Positions 55,038-64,000 of a DNA stretch of 64,000 bases are shown piece by piece (the first letter of the stretch is position 1; each line of letters begins with the position of its first letter). The notes beneath the pieces were generated by a model, which worked only from the letters and a program-made list of their open reading frames with translations, did no database searches and was not told the origin of the DNA. The stretch spans positions 1,848,501-1,912,500 of the forward strand of contig NZ_CP067087.1 of NCBI RefSeq assembly GCF_016745095.1. The letters are read 5' to 3'. A program made the translations under genes and the position numbers. The stretch is from Croceicoccus sp. YJ47 (GTDB taxonomy: Bacteria; Pseudomonadota; Alphaproteobacteria; Sphingomonadales; Sphingomonadaceae).

Positions 55038-55658
55038 CTAGAAGAAGCTTCCGCGCAGGCCGTTGATCACGAATTGCGCCGCCAGCGCGGCAAGCAATAC
55101 GCCGAGCAGGCGCGTGATGATCGCCTCGATCCGCGTGCCCAGCACCCGCATGATGGGCCGTGCCGCCAGCAATGCGGCCAGGCTGAGCCCCATGACCGCG
55201 ACCAGCGCGCCGAGCACGGCAATCGTCTGCTCGATCCCTTCGGACCGCGCCATCAACAGCATCACCGACGCGATCGCGCCCGGCCCGGCAAGCATCGGCA
55301 TCGCCATCGGAAAGACCGAGACATCCTCGTGCGCGGGGTCGGCGATGACCTTTTCGGCGCGCTCCTCCCGCCGTTCGGTCCGCTTTTCGAACACCATGTC
55401 GAGAGCGATCAGGAACAGCATCAGCCCGCCGGCGATCCGGAACGAATCAAGCTCGATATGCAGCGCGCCAAGCAAAGCCTCCCCGAACAGCGCGAAGACG
55501 AGCAGGATCGCGAGCGCGATGGCGCAGGCGCGGATCGCCATGGAGCGCACCGCCTCCGGCGTGGCTTTTGCGACGAGCCCGGCATAGATCGGCGCGCAGC
55601 CGGGCGGGTCGATCACCACGAACAGGGTGACGAAGGCGGATACGAACAATTCGGTCAC
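55038..55658 (-). CDS. MarC-family inner-membrane protein
   Basis: The 206-aa product has about six TM helices and the MarC/UPF0056 pattern: LFVVIDPPGCAPIYAGL, FRIAGGLMLFLIALDMVF, FPMAMPMLAGPGAIASVMLLM and LTRIEAIITRLLGVLLAALAAQFVINGL-like segments. The family is unrelated to drug resistance despite its name, and its substrate is unknown. A GTG start at 55658 is chosen because the conserved helix begins there; no ATG fits. It is the last gene of a minus-strand run, 7 bp after the NTF2-like lipoprotein gene. Confidence 0.87.
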   Translation of the reverse strand: MTELFVSAFVTLFVVIDPPGCAPIYAGLVAKATPEAVRSMAIRACAIALAILLVFALFGEALLGALHIELDSFRIAGGLMLFLIALDMVFEKRTERREERAEKVIADPAHEDVSVFPMAMPMLAGPGAIASVMLLMARSEGIEQTIAVLGALVAVMGLSLAALLAARPIMRVLGTRIEAIITRLLGVLLAALAAQFVINGLRGSFF

Positions 55659-55665
55659 GTTTGGC

Positions 55666-56397
55666 TCACTGCTCTCTTGCGATGCCGGCGCCCGGCGGGG
55701 CCACCGTCTGATGCAGGACGCGGACGAATTCTTCCCCGTCGAACACATCGACCGTCACGATGCGGCCGCCCCACGGATCGACCCGCCCGCCCCAGCGCAG
55801 CGTGCCATCGTCGGACGCGCCACCGAACCAGTCGCCCTCCACCGGGGCGACGGTGTTCAGCGAGGCTGGCGGCAACCAGTCGCGATCCGGGCATTGCGCG
55901 ACATGGGCGTCGAGTGCCTCCCCGGTGCGGACGCGGCCCGTCGTGGTGTCGCCATGGTTCATGACATAGCGATAGGAGCCGTCGCGCTGACGCTTCCACA
56001 CGGTGGTGAACCATCCCCGCGTCCCGTCCCAGCGTTGCCAGCCGCCTTCGGTCACGGCGATCGAGCCGTCGCAGCTGGTCCACAATTCGCGCGGGCGCCA
56101 ATCGGCGGCGCGGGGCGGATTGGGACGGTCGCGAAGCCATTCGCGCGCGCCCACCCGGCCCGGCACGAACAGGATCGCATCATCGGCCGCATAGTCGCGA
56201 AACGCCGTCCATTGCCCCTGTTCGCGCGCGGCGCGGGCAAAGGCGATCTCGGTCGCGGCGACGGCGCCCGGTTCCGCAATGGGGGGCAGCGCCATGAACG
56301 CGGCATCGTCGGCGCGGGTGGATGCGGCCCCGCCGCCCGGACCCGCGCAGGCAGACAGCGCCGCTGCGGCGAGCATGGCGAGGCCGACGCCCCGCAT
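55666..56397 (-). CDS. Lipoprotein with a SnoaL/DUF4440-like (NTF2-fold) domain
   Basis: The 243-aa product begins [17 protein letters not shown] (lipobox LSAC). The segment EIAFARAAREQGQWTAFRDYAADDAILFVPG, with WTSCDGSIAVTEGG and GWFTTVWKRQRDGSYRYVMNHGD, has the look of NTF2-like DUF4440 domains. These bind small ligands or serve as scaffolds; no function is assigned. The start overlaps the folD stop by one base (TGATG), so it is co-expressed with folD. marC follows. Confidence 0.72.
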   Translation of the reverse strand: MRGVGLAMLAAAALSACAGPGGGAASTRADDAAFMALPPIAEPGAVAATEIAFARAAREQGQWTAFRDYAADDAILFVPGRVGAREWLRDRPNPPRAADWRPRELWTSCDGSIAVTEGGWQRWDGTRGWFTTVWKRQRDGSYRYVMNHGDTTTGRVRTGEALDAHVAQCPDRDWLPPASLNTVAPVEGDWFGGASDDGTLRWGGRVDPWGGRIVTVDVFDGEEFVRVLHQTVAPPGAGIAREQ

Positions 56398-57281
56398 CAC
56401 AGCGCCGCGCGGTCCACGCCCTCGCGCCGGCACGCGGCGTCGAGCGTATTGTGCAGCAGGCACGCGATCGTCATCGGGCCGACCCCGCCCGGAACCGGGG
56501 TGATGGCGCCCGCGACATCCTTGGCGGAGGCGAAATCGACGTCGCCGACGAGGCGGGTCTTGCCCTCTTCTTCGCCCGGCACGCGATTGATGCCGACGTC
56601 GATGACGGTCGCGCCGGGCTTCAGCCAGTCGCCCTTCACCATTTCGGGGCGGCCCACGGCGGCCACCACGATATCGGCGCCGCGCACCGTTTCGGGAAGG
56701 TCGCGCGTGCGGCTGTGCGCGATGGTCACGGTGCAGCTTTCGCGCAGCAGCAATTGTGCCATCGGCTTGCCCACGATGTTGGAGCGTCCGATCACCACGG
56801 CGGATTTTCCCGAAAGATCGCCCAGCACATCCCTGAGCAGCATCAGGCAGCCGAGCGGCGTGCACGCGACGAACCCGGGCAGTCCGGTCAGCAGCCGTCC
56901 CGCGCTCGCCGTGGTGAAACCGTCGACGTCCTTGTCGGGGTCGATCGCCTGAATGACCGCATTCTCGTCCATGCCTTCGGGGAGCGGCAATTGCACCAGG
57001 ATGCCGTCCACGCGGGCATCGCCGTTCAATTGCGCGACGAGGCTGAGGAGGTCGGCCTCGGCCGTATCGGCGGGAAGGCGATGTTCGAAGCTTTCCATGC
57101 CGGCGGCAATGCAAGCCTTGTGCTTCGACCGGACATAGACCTGGCTCGCCGCGTCCTCGCCGACGAGAACGACGGCGAGGCCGGGTTTGCGGCCCGTCTT
57201 CGCGGTAAATCCGGCGGTTTCGCCCGCGATCCGTTCGCGCAGCGAGGCGGCGAATGCCTTTCCGTCGATCAGCGTGGCCAT
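56397..57281 (-). CDS. folD: Methylenetetrahydrofolate dehydrogenase/cyclohydrolase
   Basis: The 294-aa product has [23 protein letters not shown] (catalytic Lys), [22 protein letters not shown], the NADP-binding [18 protein letters not shown], and the C-terminal [18 protein letters not shown]. It interconverts 5,10-methylene-THF and 10-formyl-THF for purine and one-carbon metabolism. ATG 57281 ([12 protein letters not shown]) is chosen; conserved sequence begins there. It lies 4 bp after yggT and overlaps the next gene. Confidence 0.96.
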   Translation of the reverse strand: MATLIDGKAFAASLRERIAGETAGFTAKTGRKPGLAVVLVGEDAASQVYVRSKHKACIAAGMESFEHRLPADTAEADLLSLVAQLNGDARVDGILVQLPLPEGMDENAVIQAIDPDKDVDGFTTASAGRLLTGLPGFVACTPLGCLMLLRDVLGDLSGKSAVVIGRSNIVGKPMAQLLLRESCTVTIAHSRTRDLPETVRGADIVVAAVGRPEMVKGDWLKPGATVIDVGINRVPGEEEGKTRLVGDVDFASAKDVAGAITPVPGGVGPMTIACLLHNTLDAACRREGVDRAAL

Positions 57282-57285
57282 CGGA

Positions 57286-57579
57286 TCAATACCCCGACGC
57301 GGCAAGATTGTTGAGCACGATCTGCAGGATCTGCAACCCGATGAGCAGGACCAGCGGGCTGAAATCGATGGCGCCGGTGCTGGGCATGATCCGCCGGATC
57401 GGGCGCAGGATCGGATCGAGCAGGGCGGACACCGCGCTGTAGATCGCGGCGACGAACTGGTTCGAGGTGTTGACCACGTTGAACGAGATCAGCAGCGACA
57501 GCACGAATTGCGCAATCACGAGAAACACGATGACCGAGACCAGCAGGTCGACGATCTGTATGAGGGTCAGCAGCAGCAC
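57286..57579 (-). CDS. YggT-family membrane protein
   Basis: The 97-aa product has two hydrophobic helices separated by the family hallmark [13 protein letters not shown], followed by [14 protein letters not shown]. YggT proteins are linked to osmotic tolerance and, in some bacteria, to division-site or photosystem assembly; the role here is unknown. It is 4 bp upstream of folD. Its own promoter may lie in the 109-bp gap after the lipoprotein gene. Confidence 0.9.
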   Translation of the reverse strand: MLLLTLIQIVDLLVSVIVFLVIAQFVLSLLISFNVVNTSNQFVAAIYSAVSALLDPILRPIRRIMPSTGAIDFSPLVLLIGLQILQIVLNNLAASGY

Positions 57580-57688
57580 GGCGGCAATATCCTTGGGCTC
57601 GATGGCGGTCGGGGAACGGGCCTCGTCTAGCCGAGAAGGCGGCGTCGCATCAACTCCGCAATACCCCTGCGTCGTGCGGGGCGGGGCC

Positions 57689-58201
57689 TTAGTTGTCGAA
57701 CTTGATGCTCTCGATCCGCCAGCTCAGCTGTCCGGAATCGGCGCCCGGCACGTCATTGACCCGGCGCAGGGTCATCGTGCCCGCCAGCGTCTGATCCGTT
57801 TGATCGACGCCGCGGCCCGCGATTTTTACCGGGACCTGGTAATAGGACGATCCCGCCGCCCCCTCGGCGCGGCCTTCGCCGAAGGTCACGGTAATATCGC
57901 TCAGATTGGACCAGCGCGGCGCGGTCCCGCCGCCGCGCACGTCGCTGCGCCAGGCGCGCCGGGCGGCCTCGCGCTCGTTCGCCTCGACCGCCTGTTGCCA
58001 GTAATCGAGCAGCGCCTGCGGATCGGTTTCGTCCGGGCCGGGCAGATCGGCATTGAACGCCGTGGGTGTCGGCGTCGGCGTGGGGGTCGGCGTCGGTGCG
58101 GGCGCGGCGCTTTCCTGCACCGGCGACGGGTCCGTTCCCCCGTCGCAGGCCGACAGGGCGAGCGCACAAAGCGCGAGGAAAGTAGCGTTTTTCACCATCA
58201 T
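57689..58201 (-). CDS. Hypothetical lipoprotein with a (Thr-Pro) repeat linker
   Basis: The 170-aa product has a lipoprotein signal with lipobox LSAC, then a PAPTPTPTPTPTPT tether encoded by near-perfect 6-bp repeats. A small domain follows (LLDYWQQAVEANEREAARRAWR, WSNLSDITVTFGEG, YYQVPVKIAGRG, TMTLRRV). The rigid TP linker probably holds the domain away from the membrane. No family is recognised. The ATG at 58201 overlaps the argB stop (ATGA), so expression follows argB. The repeat could vary in copy number. Confidence 0.7.
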   Translation of the reverse strand: MMVKNATFLALCALALSACDGGTDPSPVQESAAPAPTPTPTPTPTPTAFNADLPGPDETDPQALLDYWQQAVEANEREAARRAWRSDVRGGGTAPRWSNLSDITVTFGEGRAEGAAGSSYYQVPVKIAGRGVDQTDQTLAGTMTLRRVNDVPGADSGQLSWRIESIKFDN

Positions 58202-59112
58202 TGCGCTCTTATAAGCGTGCCCGCGCCCTTTTCGGTAAAAATTTCGAGCAACATGCCATGCGGCACCCGCCCGTCGAGCACGACGGCCGCCTCGCACCCG
58301 GCCTCGACCGCCTGCACGCAGGTCTGAAGCTTGGGGATCATGCCGCCTGAAATCGTGCCGTCATCCTCGAGCCGGTCGATGTCCTGCGGCGTGAGATCGG
58401 TGAGCAACGCGCCGTCCTTGTCCATCACGCCCGCCACGTCGGTCAGCAGGAACAGACGGGCCGCGCCCATCGCCGCCGCGACCGCGCCCGCCATCGTATC
58501 GGCATTGATGTTGTAGGTATGGCCCTCGCGATCCGCCCCAATGGGCGCGATCACCGGGATCAGCCCCGACGACACGGCCGTCTCGATGATCCGCGTGTCG
58601 AGATGTTCGGGCTCGCCCACGAAGCCCAGATCCACGGCCTGCTCGATATTGCTGTCGGGACGCTTGCGGGTGCGGGTCACCTTGCGCGCGGTGACCATGC
58701 CGCCATCCTTGCCCGAAATGCCGAGCGCGCGGCCACCCGCGCCATGGATCCAGCCGACCAGCTCCTTATTGATCGCGCCGGACAAAACCATCTCGGCGAC
58801 CTGCGCGGTTTCCTTGTCCGTCACGCGCAGCCCGTCGACAAAGCTCGATTCCACGCCCAGCTTTTTGAGCATGGCGCCGATCTGTGGACCCCCGCCGTGC
58901 ACGACCACGACATTGATGCCCACCGCGCCCAGCAATACGACATCCTCGGCAAAATCGCGTGCCGCCTCGGGATCGCCCATCGCATGGCCGCCATATTTGA
59001 TGACGAAGGTGCGCCCGGCATATCGCTTCATATAGGGAAGCGCCTCGACAAGGATTTCCGCCTTGGCAAGCATGGTGTTCGTGTCGAGAGGGCTGTTTGC
59101 GGGTTCGGTCAT
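58198..59112 (-). CDS. argB: N-acetylglutamate kinase
   Basis: The 304-aa amino-acid kinase has FVIKYGGHAMG (ATP-binding Lys/Gly loop), VVVHGGGPQIGAML, DGLRVTDKETAQVAEMVL, and NINADTMAGAVAAAMGA near the active site. TDVAGVMDKDG follows. It phosphorylates N-acetylglutamate, the second step of arginine synthesis. SGGMIPKLQTC in the C-terminal half fits arginine-regulated forms, but regulation is not shown here. It overlaps the downstream lipoprotein gene by 4 nt; a BASS-family transporter gene lies 36 bp upstream. Confidence 0.95.
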   Translation of the reverse strand: MTEPANSPLDTNTMLAKAEILVEALPYMKRYAGRTFVIKYGGHAMGDPEAARDFAEDVVLLGAVGINVVVVHGGGPQIGAMLKKLGVESSFVDGLRVTDKETAQVAEMVLSGAINKELVGWIHGAGGRALGISGKDGGMVTARKVTRTRKRPDSNIEQAVDLGFVGEPEHLDTRIIETAVSSGLIPVIAPIGADREGHTYNINADTMAGAVAAAMGAARLFLLTDVAGVMDKDGALLTDLTPQDIDRLEDDGTISGGMIPKLQTCVQAVEAGCEAAVVLDGRVPHGMLLEIFTEKGAGTLIRAQ

Positions 59113-59148
59113 GTCGGGGATCGGCTTTGCACCACCGGATGCGGCGAA

Positions 59149-60129
59149 TCAATCGGCCTTTTGCGCGGGCGGCGGGCTCATGCGCGATGCGTAACGGCGG
59201 GCGAGCCAGGCGCAGGCGATCAATTGCACCTGGTGAAACACCATGAGCGGGAGGATGATGAAACCGACCGTCGCCGCGGGAAACAGCACGCCGGCAATGG
59301 GCACGCCGGCGGCCAGGCTTTTCTTCGACCCGCAGAATTGCACGACGATGCGATCCTCCCGCGCGAAACCGAGCCAGCCCGATCCGACCCACGATATGAC
59401 GAGCACGACCAGCAGCAGCACGACCGACAGCCCAAGGATCAGCGCAATCTCGCCCGGCCCGGTGCGTTGCCACAACCCCTCCACCACCGCGGCGCCGAAC
59501 GCGGCATAGACCACCATCAGGATCGCCCCCCGGTCCGCATAGGAAACGAGCCGCTTGCGCCCCTCGATCCAGGTGCCGATCCACGGGCGCATCGCGTGGC
59601 CGATGGCAAAGGGCGCGACGAGTTGCAGGGCGATGGTCACCGCCGCCGCGCCCGACACATGCGCCCCGCCGTCTCCCCCGATCAATGCAGTCACCAGCAA
59701 TGGCGTCACCACCACGCCGAGCAGGTTCGACAGCGCCGCCGCGCACACCGCGCCCGCGACATTGCCGCCGGCGATCGCGGTGAAGGCGACGCTGCTCTGC
59801 ACCGTGGAGGGCGCGGCGGACAGGAACAGCACGCCTGTCGCCAGATCAGGGTCGATCGCGGGCAACGCCGCCAGCGCAAGACCGAGCAACGGAAACACCG
59901 CGAATGTCATGGCCAGCACGGTGAGATGCAGCCGCCAGTGGGTGACGCCCCGCACGATCGCGGCGCGCGACAGTTTCGCGCCGTGGAGGAAGAACAGGAA
60001 CACGATGGCCGCATCGGCAACGAACGCCACGACCGGCGCCGCCCATCCGCGCGCGGGCAGGACCGATGCGATCCCCACGGTCAGCAGCAGCCCGACCACG
60101 AAGGGATCGGGGCGGAAACGCGCCCACAT
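59149..60129 (-). CDS. Bile acid:sodium symporter (BASS/YfeH, SLC10A7-like) family transporter
   Basis: The 326-aa product has about ten TM helices. Family markers are VFLFFLHGAKLSRAAI, GVLFLSAAPSTVQSSVAFTAIAGGNVAGAVCAAALSN (the crossing-helix region) and CGSKKSLAAGVPIA. YfeH-type members transport organic anions or are of unknown substrate; a bile acid substrate is unlikely. It lies between the PEPC-like gene and argB on the same strand, with short gaps (30 and 36 bp). Confidence 0.88.
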   Translation of the reverse strand: MWARFRPDPFVVGLLLTVGIASVLPARGWAAPVVAFVADAAIVFLFFLHGAKLSRAAIVRGVTHWRLHLTVLAMTFAVFPLLGLALAALPAIDPDLATGVLFLSAAPSTVQSSVAFTAIAGGNVAGAVCAAALSNLLGVVVTPLLVTALIGGDGGAHVSGAAAVTIALQLVAPFAIGHAMRPWIGTWIEGRKRLVSYADRGAILMVVYAAFGAAVVEGLWQRTGPGEIALILGLSVVLLLVVLVISWVGSGWLGFAREDRIVVQFCGSKKSLAAGVPIAGVLFPAATVGFIILPLMVFHQVQLIACAWLARRYASRMSPPPAQKAD

Positions 60130-60159
60130 GCCCTGTTCCTCCGCCCCCTTTACCCGTGC

Positions 60160-62946
60160 CTAGCCGTGCGCGCCGAATTCGTTGGCGATCGCCGTCCCGA
60201 TGCGCAGGACGAGTGCGTAGGCCTGCTCGATCGGTTCGATATAGTCGCGGTGGATCGCGCGATAGCCACCGTCGCCGCCGTCGGGATATTCGCTCGGCGC
60301 GTCGACGTCGAAATCGTCGATGGACGGGAAGGTGACCGGGAACGCACGCCGCATCTGCGCCAGCGCATCCTCGATCCGGAGCGTGAACACCATTTCGAGC
60401 ACGTCCTCGCGGCTGATGTCGTTCGAGCGGCTGAAGGCCGGCATCTGCACCGCGCGCAGGAACATGTGCTGCAACAAGGCCAGCCGGATCGCCTGCAACA
60501 CGCCGATGGTGCGGCGCTTGTGCTCCCGGTCGGAGAGCGGCATGCCCCACTCCTCCTTCGCGCCGGGGATCGCCTCCAGCAGCCGGTGGAAATGCAGCGC
60601 ATCGACGCGCAGCCGCGAGGCCAGCCGCCGGAACACGCCCGTGCGGTCATCCTTGGTCAGCATTTCGGCAAGGTCGAGACACGCATCGGTCAGATGCGTT
60701 TCCGTGCCGCGATAGGGGCGGCTGGCCCAGTAGGCGGAGTTGAACAATTCGCCGAAGGCCGCGACGGTCTTAATGCTGGCCAGCGCATCCGAACTGCGCA
60801 CGAGGCGGAGCAATTGTTGTCCGCGCTCGCTTTCGCTGAGCAGGTTGGCGATTTCCTCGTGATTGGCGTCGGCGGCGGTGCCGAAACCGGCGATGATGTT
60901 CACCGGGTAGCCCAGTTGCTGTAGAATCGCATTGTGCGGAATCGCGCGGATCTGGCGCAGGCTCATCTCGCGGTCCGCCGACAGGTCGGACTGCCGCCGC
61001 GACCGGCGCGACCCCGTATCGTTGAGCAGGCCGAGGCCAAAGGCCGTGATCGCGCGTGAATAGGTCCGGCTGATCAGATGGTTGTGCTGCACCCGCCGGA
61101 TCGCGCGGTAGAAATCGAGGCTGAGGTCCGTCCGCCTGTAGAACATGTCGGTCGGCACGTCGGGATCGGCGGTATTGGGCGGGTTGTCCGCCATGCGCGC
61201 CAGCGTGGCGAGCGCGAGTTCGGGCGTTCCGAACCACATGTAGCCATCGCCCCCCTGGAAACTCACTTCGGGCTCCAGCCGGATCGCGCGCCGCACGAAC
61301 CGCCGCCGCGCCCATGGCGACAACGGCCATTCCAGCCTGTCCTTCATCGAGGCGGGATGCGCGCCGCGGCCCATCCCCTCGCCATGGGTGTTGAAGATCA
61401 GCGCCGCGACCTCGTTCAGCCCGTTGGCGTCCATCGCCTCGGCCAGCCGCCCCTGCAGCCGTTCGATGGCGAGGCTTGCCGGAATCTGCCCCACGAAACG
61501 CCCGGCGTCGGAAAACCCGGTCTGGATCGCGATGCGGCCCCGGCGGCGGGCATATTTCTGGAACACCTCCTCGGCGAGAAGCGCATCGAGGAAGCGCCCC
61601 CCATGTTCGAGCGCGGCCTCCGTCTCGAACAAAGGCGACACATCGACCTTGTCCTCCACCCCGAACAATCGCGCGAAATAGAGCGCGGCAAGCACGGTCT
61701 GCGGCTGTTCGCATTCGGCGATCAACATGCGGATCGGCGCATCGGCGTCGATATGCGTGAGGATCTGCTGCATCGCGAGGAACTGGCGGATGGCCGTCGA
61801 TGCCTCGATCCCCAGCGCGGCGAAATTGCTCTGGAGCGGGGTCAGCTCCTTGATCGCGGTGCGGATCGCGCTCAGCGCCGCCTGGCTCGACAGGTCGAGG
61901 CGGTTCTGCGGATCGACGCGGCGGCGGATCGCGTTCTTCAACTGCGAGGCGTTCACCCGGAAATGAATGTGCCCCATGCCAAGGCCATCGGCCCGCATCG
62001 CCGCCACCGTGGTTAGCAGCGTGGTCGCCGTATCGTCGTCGGCATCCTGCGCGCGCCCTTCGAGCCCGGCGATGATCGGTTCCAGCGTGGTGATCTTTGC
62101 GTCATCATCCGCGGTCAGCGAATTGGCCGCGTGCGACAGCGCGGCGGGGTCGGACATGTCCTTCCCGAACAAGACCGCCATGCGCGAGGTATGGTCGGCC
62201 GCGGCGGCAAGCTTGCCTGCAATGTCGGGCGCGGCGGCGGACAGCATGCCGGCATAGCCCGCGAGCCGCTCCGCCTTTTCCTGAAGCCGGTAGCGGATCG
62301 ACGTGTTCCACCCGATATCGGTGCGACCGTCCATGTCGTAGCCGACCCATGTCGCCAGCCGCAGCGGCACGGGCTTGAGCGTGCGCCAATCCTCGGGCCA
62401 GCGATCGCGCGCGGTTTCGAACATATGGCGCACGACGCGGTCGCGGGCGCCCTGCGCGCGTTCGATGGCGCGCATGGCGGCATCGTGTTCGGAATCCAGC
62501 GTGATCTGCACCCGTTCGTGCGGGGCGGTGCACACCTGGTCGCCGTCGACGTCGCCCTTGCTCGCCGCCTCGGTCACGGCATTCGCCTGCGCCGGGGTGA
62601 GGAGGAAGGTCGGGTGCGCGGTGAACACCACGTGCATGAGCGGGGTGCCGAACCGCGCGGCGTAATCGGCGAATGTCTCACCCTCGCGCGGGTCGAAGCT
62701 GGCGAGATTGGCGTCGGTCGCGATCGGTTCGAGCATGCGGTGCAGCTTGTGCGCGCGCGCCTGCATCCCCTCGCACTCAAGCGCGGAAACCAGCCCGTCC
62801 AGCTCGCGAAGATCGGTCTCGCCCGATTCGAGGTCGCGGCTGAATTCCAGGCCGAGCTGAAACACCGGGTTGAACATCGGCGTTTCGCGCGTGCGGCGGT
62901 GCAGTTCGCGCAGGCGTTCGTGCAGATTCTCGATCTTCGGGCTCAT
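60160..62946 (-). CDS. Divergent phosphoenolpyruvate carboxylase-like protein
   Basis: The 928-aa product aligns by eye with PEPC landmarks: VFTAHPTF (catalytic His region, usually TAHPTE), [12 protein letters not shown] (for LGYSDSxKDAG), [13 protein letters not shown] (for FHGRGGxxGRGG), and [16 protein letters not shown]. Several catalytic positions differ: the Lys after SDS becomes Arg, and the first Arg of HGRGG becomes Glu. The C-terminal QNTG is absent. Whether it still makes oxaloacetate is unclear. Its start overlaps eda by 4 nt (ATGA), tying it to the Entner-Doudoroff operon. Confidence 0.78.
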   Translation of the reverse strand: MSPKIENLHERLRELHRRTRETPMFNPVFQLGLEFSRDLESGETDLRELDGLVSALECEGMQARAHKLHRMLEPIATDANLASFDPREGETFADYAARFGTPLMHVVFTAHPTFLLTPAQANAVTEAASKGDVDGDQVCTAPHERVQITLDSEHDAAMRAIERAQGARDRVVRHMFETARDRWPEDWRTLKPVPLRLATWVGYDMDGRTDIGWNTSIRYRLQEKAERLAGYAGMLSAAAPDIAGKLAAAADHTSRMAVLFGKDMSDPAALSHAANSLTADDDAKITTLEPIIAGLEGRAQDADDDTATTLLTTVAAMRADGLGMGHIHFRVNASQLKNAIRRRVDPQNRLDLSSQAALSAIRTAIKELTPLQSNFAALGIEASTAIRQFLAMQQILTHIDADAPIRMLIAECEQPQTVLAALYFARLFGVEDKVDVSPLFETEAALEHGGRFLDALLAEEVFQKYARRRGRIAIQTGFSDAGRFVGQIPASLAIERLQGRLAEAMDANGLNEVAALIFNTHGEGMGRGAHPASMKDRLEWPLSPWARRRFVRRAIRLEPEVSFQGGDGYMWFGTPELALATLARMADNPPNTADPDVPTDMFYRRTDLSLDFYRAIRRVQHNHLISRTYSRAITAFGLGLLNDTGSRRSRRQSDLSADREMSLRQIRAIPHNAILQQLGYPVNIIAGFGTAADANHEEIANLLSESERGQQLLRLVRSSDALASIKTVAAFGELFNSAYWASRPYRGTETHLTDACLDLAEMLTKDDRTGVFRRLASRLRVDALHFHRLLEAIPGAKEEWGMPLSDREHKRRTIGVLQAIRLALLQHMFLRAVQMPAFSRSNDISREDVLEMVFTLRIEDALAQMRRAFPVTFPSIDDFDVDAPSEYPDGGDGGYRAIHRDYIEPIEQAYALVLRIGTAIANEFGAHG

Positions 62947-63563
62947 GCGCCGAGCTCCGCAGCCTTTTGGGCGAGCGCCACGATTTTGCTCTTGTCCGGC
63001 GCACCCTTGGGCGCGACCCAGCTGCCGCCGACGCACAGGATTTGCGGATGGGCAAGCCATTCGGGCGCGGTTTCGGCCGAAATTCCGCCGGTGGGGCAGA
63101 AGGCGACGGTGCCGAACGGCCCGGCAATCGCTTTTAACGCAGGCAGGCCGCCGCTCGCTTCGGCCGGGAAGAATTTGAAATGGGTGAGGCCCATGTCCAT
63201 GCCGCGCATGATGTCGGAGGCATTGGCCGTGCCGGGGAGAAAGGGAATGCCGCTCGCGATCGCGGCCTTGCCCAGCGGCTGCGTCAGGCCGGGCGAGACC
63301 ACGAATTCGGCGCCCGCCCTTTCCACCGCCGCCAGATCGCGTTCGTTGAGCACGGTGCCCGCGCCGACGATGGCGCCGTCGACGCTCTTCATCGCGCGAA
63401 TCGCGTCGAGGGCGCAATCGGTACGCAATGTCACCTCAAGACACGGCAGCCCCCCTTCGACCAGCGCTTCGGCGAGCGGGATGGCATGGTCGATATGCTC
63501 GACGACCAGCACGGGGATCACCGGCGCCTTTGTCATGATGTCGCGGATCTGGGTCATGGTCAT
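62943..63563 (-). CDS. eda: KDPG aldolase (2-keto-3-deoxy-6-phosphogluconate aldolase)
   Basis: The 206-aa TIM barrel has CLEVTLRT (catalytic Glu), [10 protein letters not shown], and [12 protein letters not shown] with the Schiff-base Lys. CPTGGIS and VGGSWV bind phosphate. It splits KDPG into pyruvate and glyceraldehyde-3-phosphate, the last step of the Entner-Doudoroff pathway. The edd gene ends 58 bp upstream on the same strand; the PEPC-like gene overlaps its stop by 4 nt. Confidence 0.96.
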   Translation of the reverse strand: MTMTQIRDIMTKAPVIPVLVVEHIDHAIPLAEALVEGGLPCLEVTLRTDCALDAIRAMKSVDGAIVGAGTVLNERDLAAVERAGAEFVVSPGLTQPLGKAAIASGIPFLPGTANASDIMRGMDMGLTHFKFFPAEASGGLPALKAIAGPFGTVAFCPTGGISAETAPEWLAHPQILCVGGSWVAPKGAPDKSKIVALAQKAAELGA

Positions 63564-63621
63564 GGCTCCTGTGTAGGGCGGTCATAGGCCCGGCGGCATC
63601 GCCCGGCGGCAAGGTGAGGCG

Positions 63622-64000
63622 TCAAAGCCCGGCGTGGGCGAGGATGGCGGAGGCGCCCTTTTCCGCGCCATCGGCACCGGCGCGCATCATGGCGAACAAT
63701 TCGCGGCCCACGCCCATCGCCGGCTCCGGGGCGGGGGCAGGGGTGCGGGCGGACAGGTCGGCACTGGTGGACAAGGTGCCCGACGCCGCGTCGACGCGGA
63801 CGATATCGCCATCCTGCAACAGCGAGAGCGGCCCGGCATTGCCCGCGGCATCGGGCAGCGCCTCGGGCGTGCAGTGGATGGCGGCGGGCACCTTGCCCGA
63901 TGCGCCGGACATGCGCCCGTCGGTGACGAGCGCCACGTTGAAGCCGCGATCCTGCAACACGCCGAGCGCCGGGGTCAGCTTGTGCAATTCGGGCATGCCA
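63622..64000 (-). CDS. edd: Phosphogluconate dehydratase, C-terminal part (runs off the window)
   Basis: The visible about 125 residues begin inside the conserved [10 protein letters not shown] region. [29 protein letters not shown] follows, the hallmark of Edd/IlvD dehydratases, and then a C-terminal tail distinctive of Edd. It dehydrates 6-phosphogluconate to KDPG. Its position before eda separates it from IlvD. The N-terminal Fe-S cluster ligands lie outside the window. Confidence 0.93.
   Translation of the reverse strand, partial: GMPELHKLTPALGVLQDRGFNVALVTDGRMSGASGKVPAAIHCTPEALPDAAGNAGPLSLLQDGDIVRVDAASGTLSTSADLSARTPAPAPEPAMGVGRELFAMMRAGADGAEKGASAILAHAGL

Noticed and set aside
58519..60924. 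An 801-codon plus-strand frame across argB, the BASS gene and the PEPC-like gene
   Set aside because: It spans three well-supported minus-strand genes and has no recognisable domain.

Overview
The window is a gene-dense, high-GC chromosomal segment of an alphaproteobacterium. I place it in the Sphingomonadales (Sphingomonadaceae/Erythrobacteraceae type). This rests on gene content: HWE-type histidine kinases, a bacteriophytochrome with its heme oxygenase, a bacterial Cdc48-like AAA ATPase, a cytochrome bc1 operon, Entner-Doudoroff genes beside a divergent PEP-carboxylase-like gene, and a TonB-dependent receptor. No phage, insertion sequence, plasmid or CRISPR signature is visible. Most genes are core housekeeping genes.

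Layout. 1-10.1 kb: a class-A-beta-lactamase-fold serine hydrolase coupled to gluconate kinase, a small acidic lipoprotein, polA, a CHASE3-HWE sensor kinase, and two convergent genes (MscS channel and AAA ATPase) that each carry an apparent 1-nt frameshift. 10.5-14.7 kb: a lipoprotein, a secreted M28 peptidase, an agmatine deiminase and a CitE-like lyase. 14.7-18.9 kb (minus): a tightly packed phytochrome operon of host-attachment/BaeRF12-like protein, heme oxygenase, phytochrome-kinase-receiver hybrid and a secreted permuted-papain-like protein. 19-21.2 kb: groESL under a CIRCE operator placed at the predicted transcription start. 21.3-24 kb: MATE exporter, PagL-like lipid A deacylase, glutathione transferase. 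24.2-35.3 kb: rplJL on the minus strand, divergent from rpoBC on the plus strand, with an unrelated membrane-protein gene between them.

35.3-42.4 kb: two small ORFs, gltX, glnD, lgt and an NDUFAF7-type methyltransferase. 42.4-45.5 kb: petABC with a recognisable promoter and terminator. 45.6-49 kb: a YqcI/YcgG-type (heme oxygenase-like) gene with a 4-nt overlap to a DUF1989 gene, then a TonB-dependent receptor; this is the best candidate for an uncharacterised pathway. 49.1-53.3 kb: two tRNA-Gly genes (TCC and GCC anticodons) flank a degraded stretch, ugd and acs. 53.4-55 kb: a CnoX/YbbN-like thioredoxin-TPR gene interrupted by an in-frame stop, and a Lon-N-domain protein. 55-64 kb (all minus): edd-eda-PEPC-like, BASS transporter, argB-lipoprotein, yggT-folD-lipoprotein-marC.

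Central carbon metabolism recurs: gluconate kinase supplies 6-phosphogluconate to Edd/Eda at the far end of the window, Acs activates acetate, and the PEPC-like enzyme sits behind eda. Translational coupling by 1-8 nt overlaps (ATGA, TTGA, TGATG) is frequent. Several starts appear to be TTG or GTG (gntK, bphP, glnD, lgt, marC, thioredoxin-TPR). Three genes look interrupted (mscS, AAA ATPase, thioredoxin-TPR). These are either real inactivations or sequence errors, which cannot be told apart from this sequence alone.
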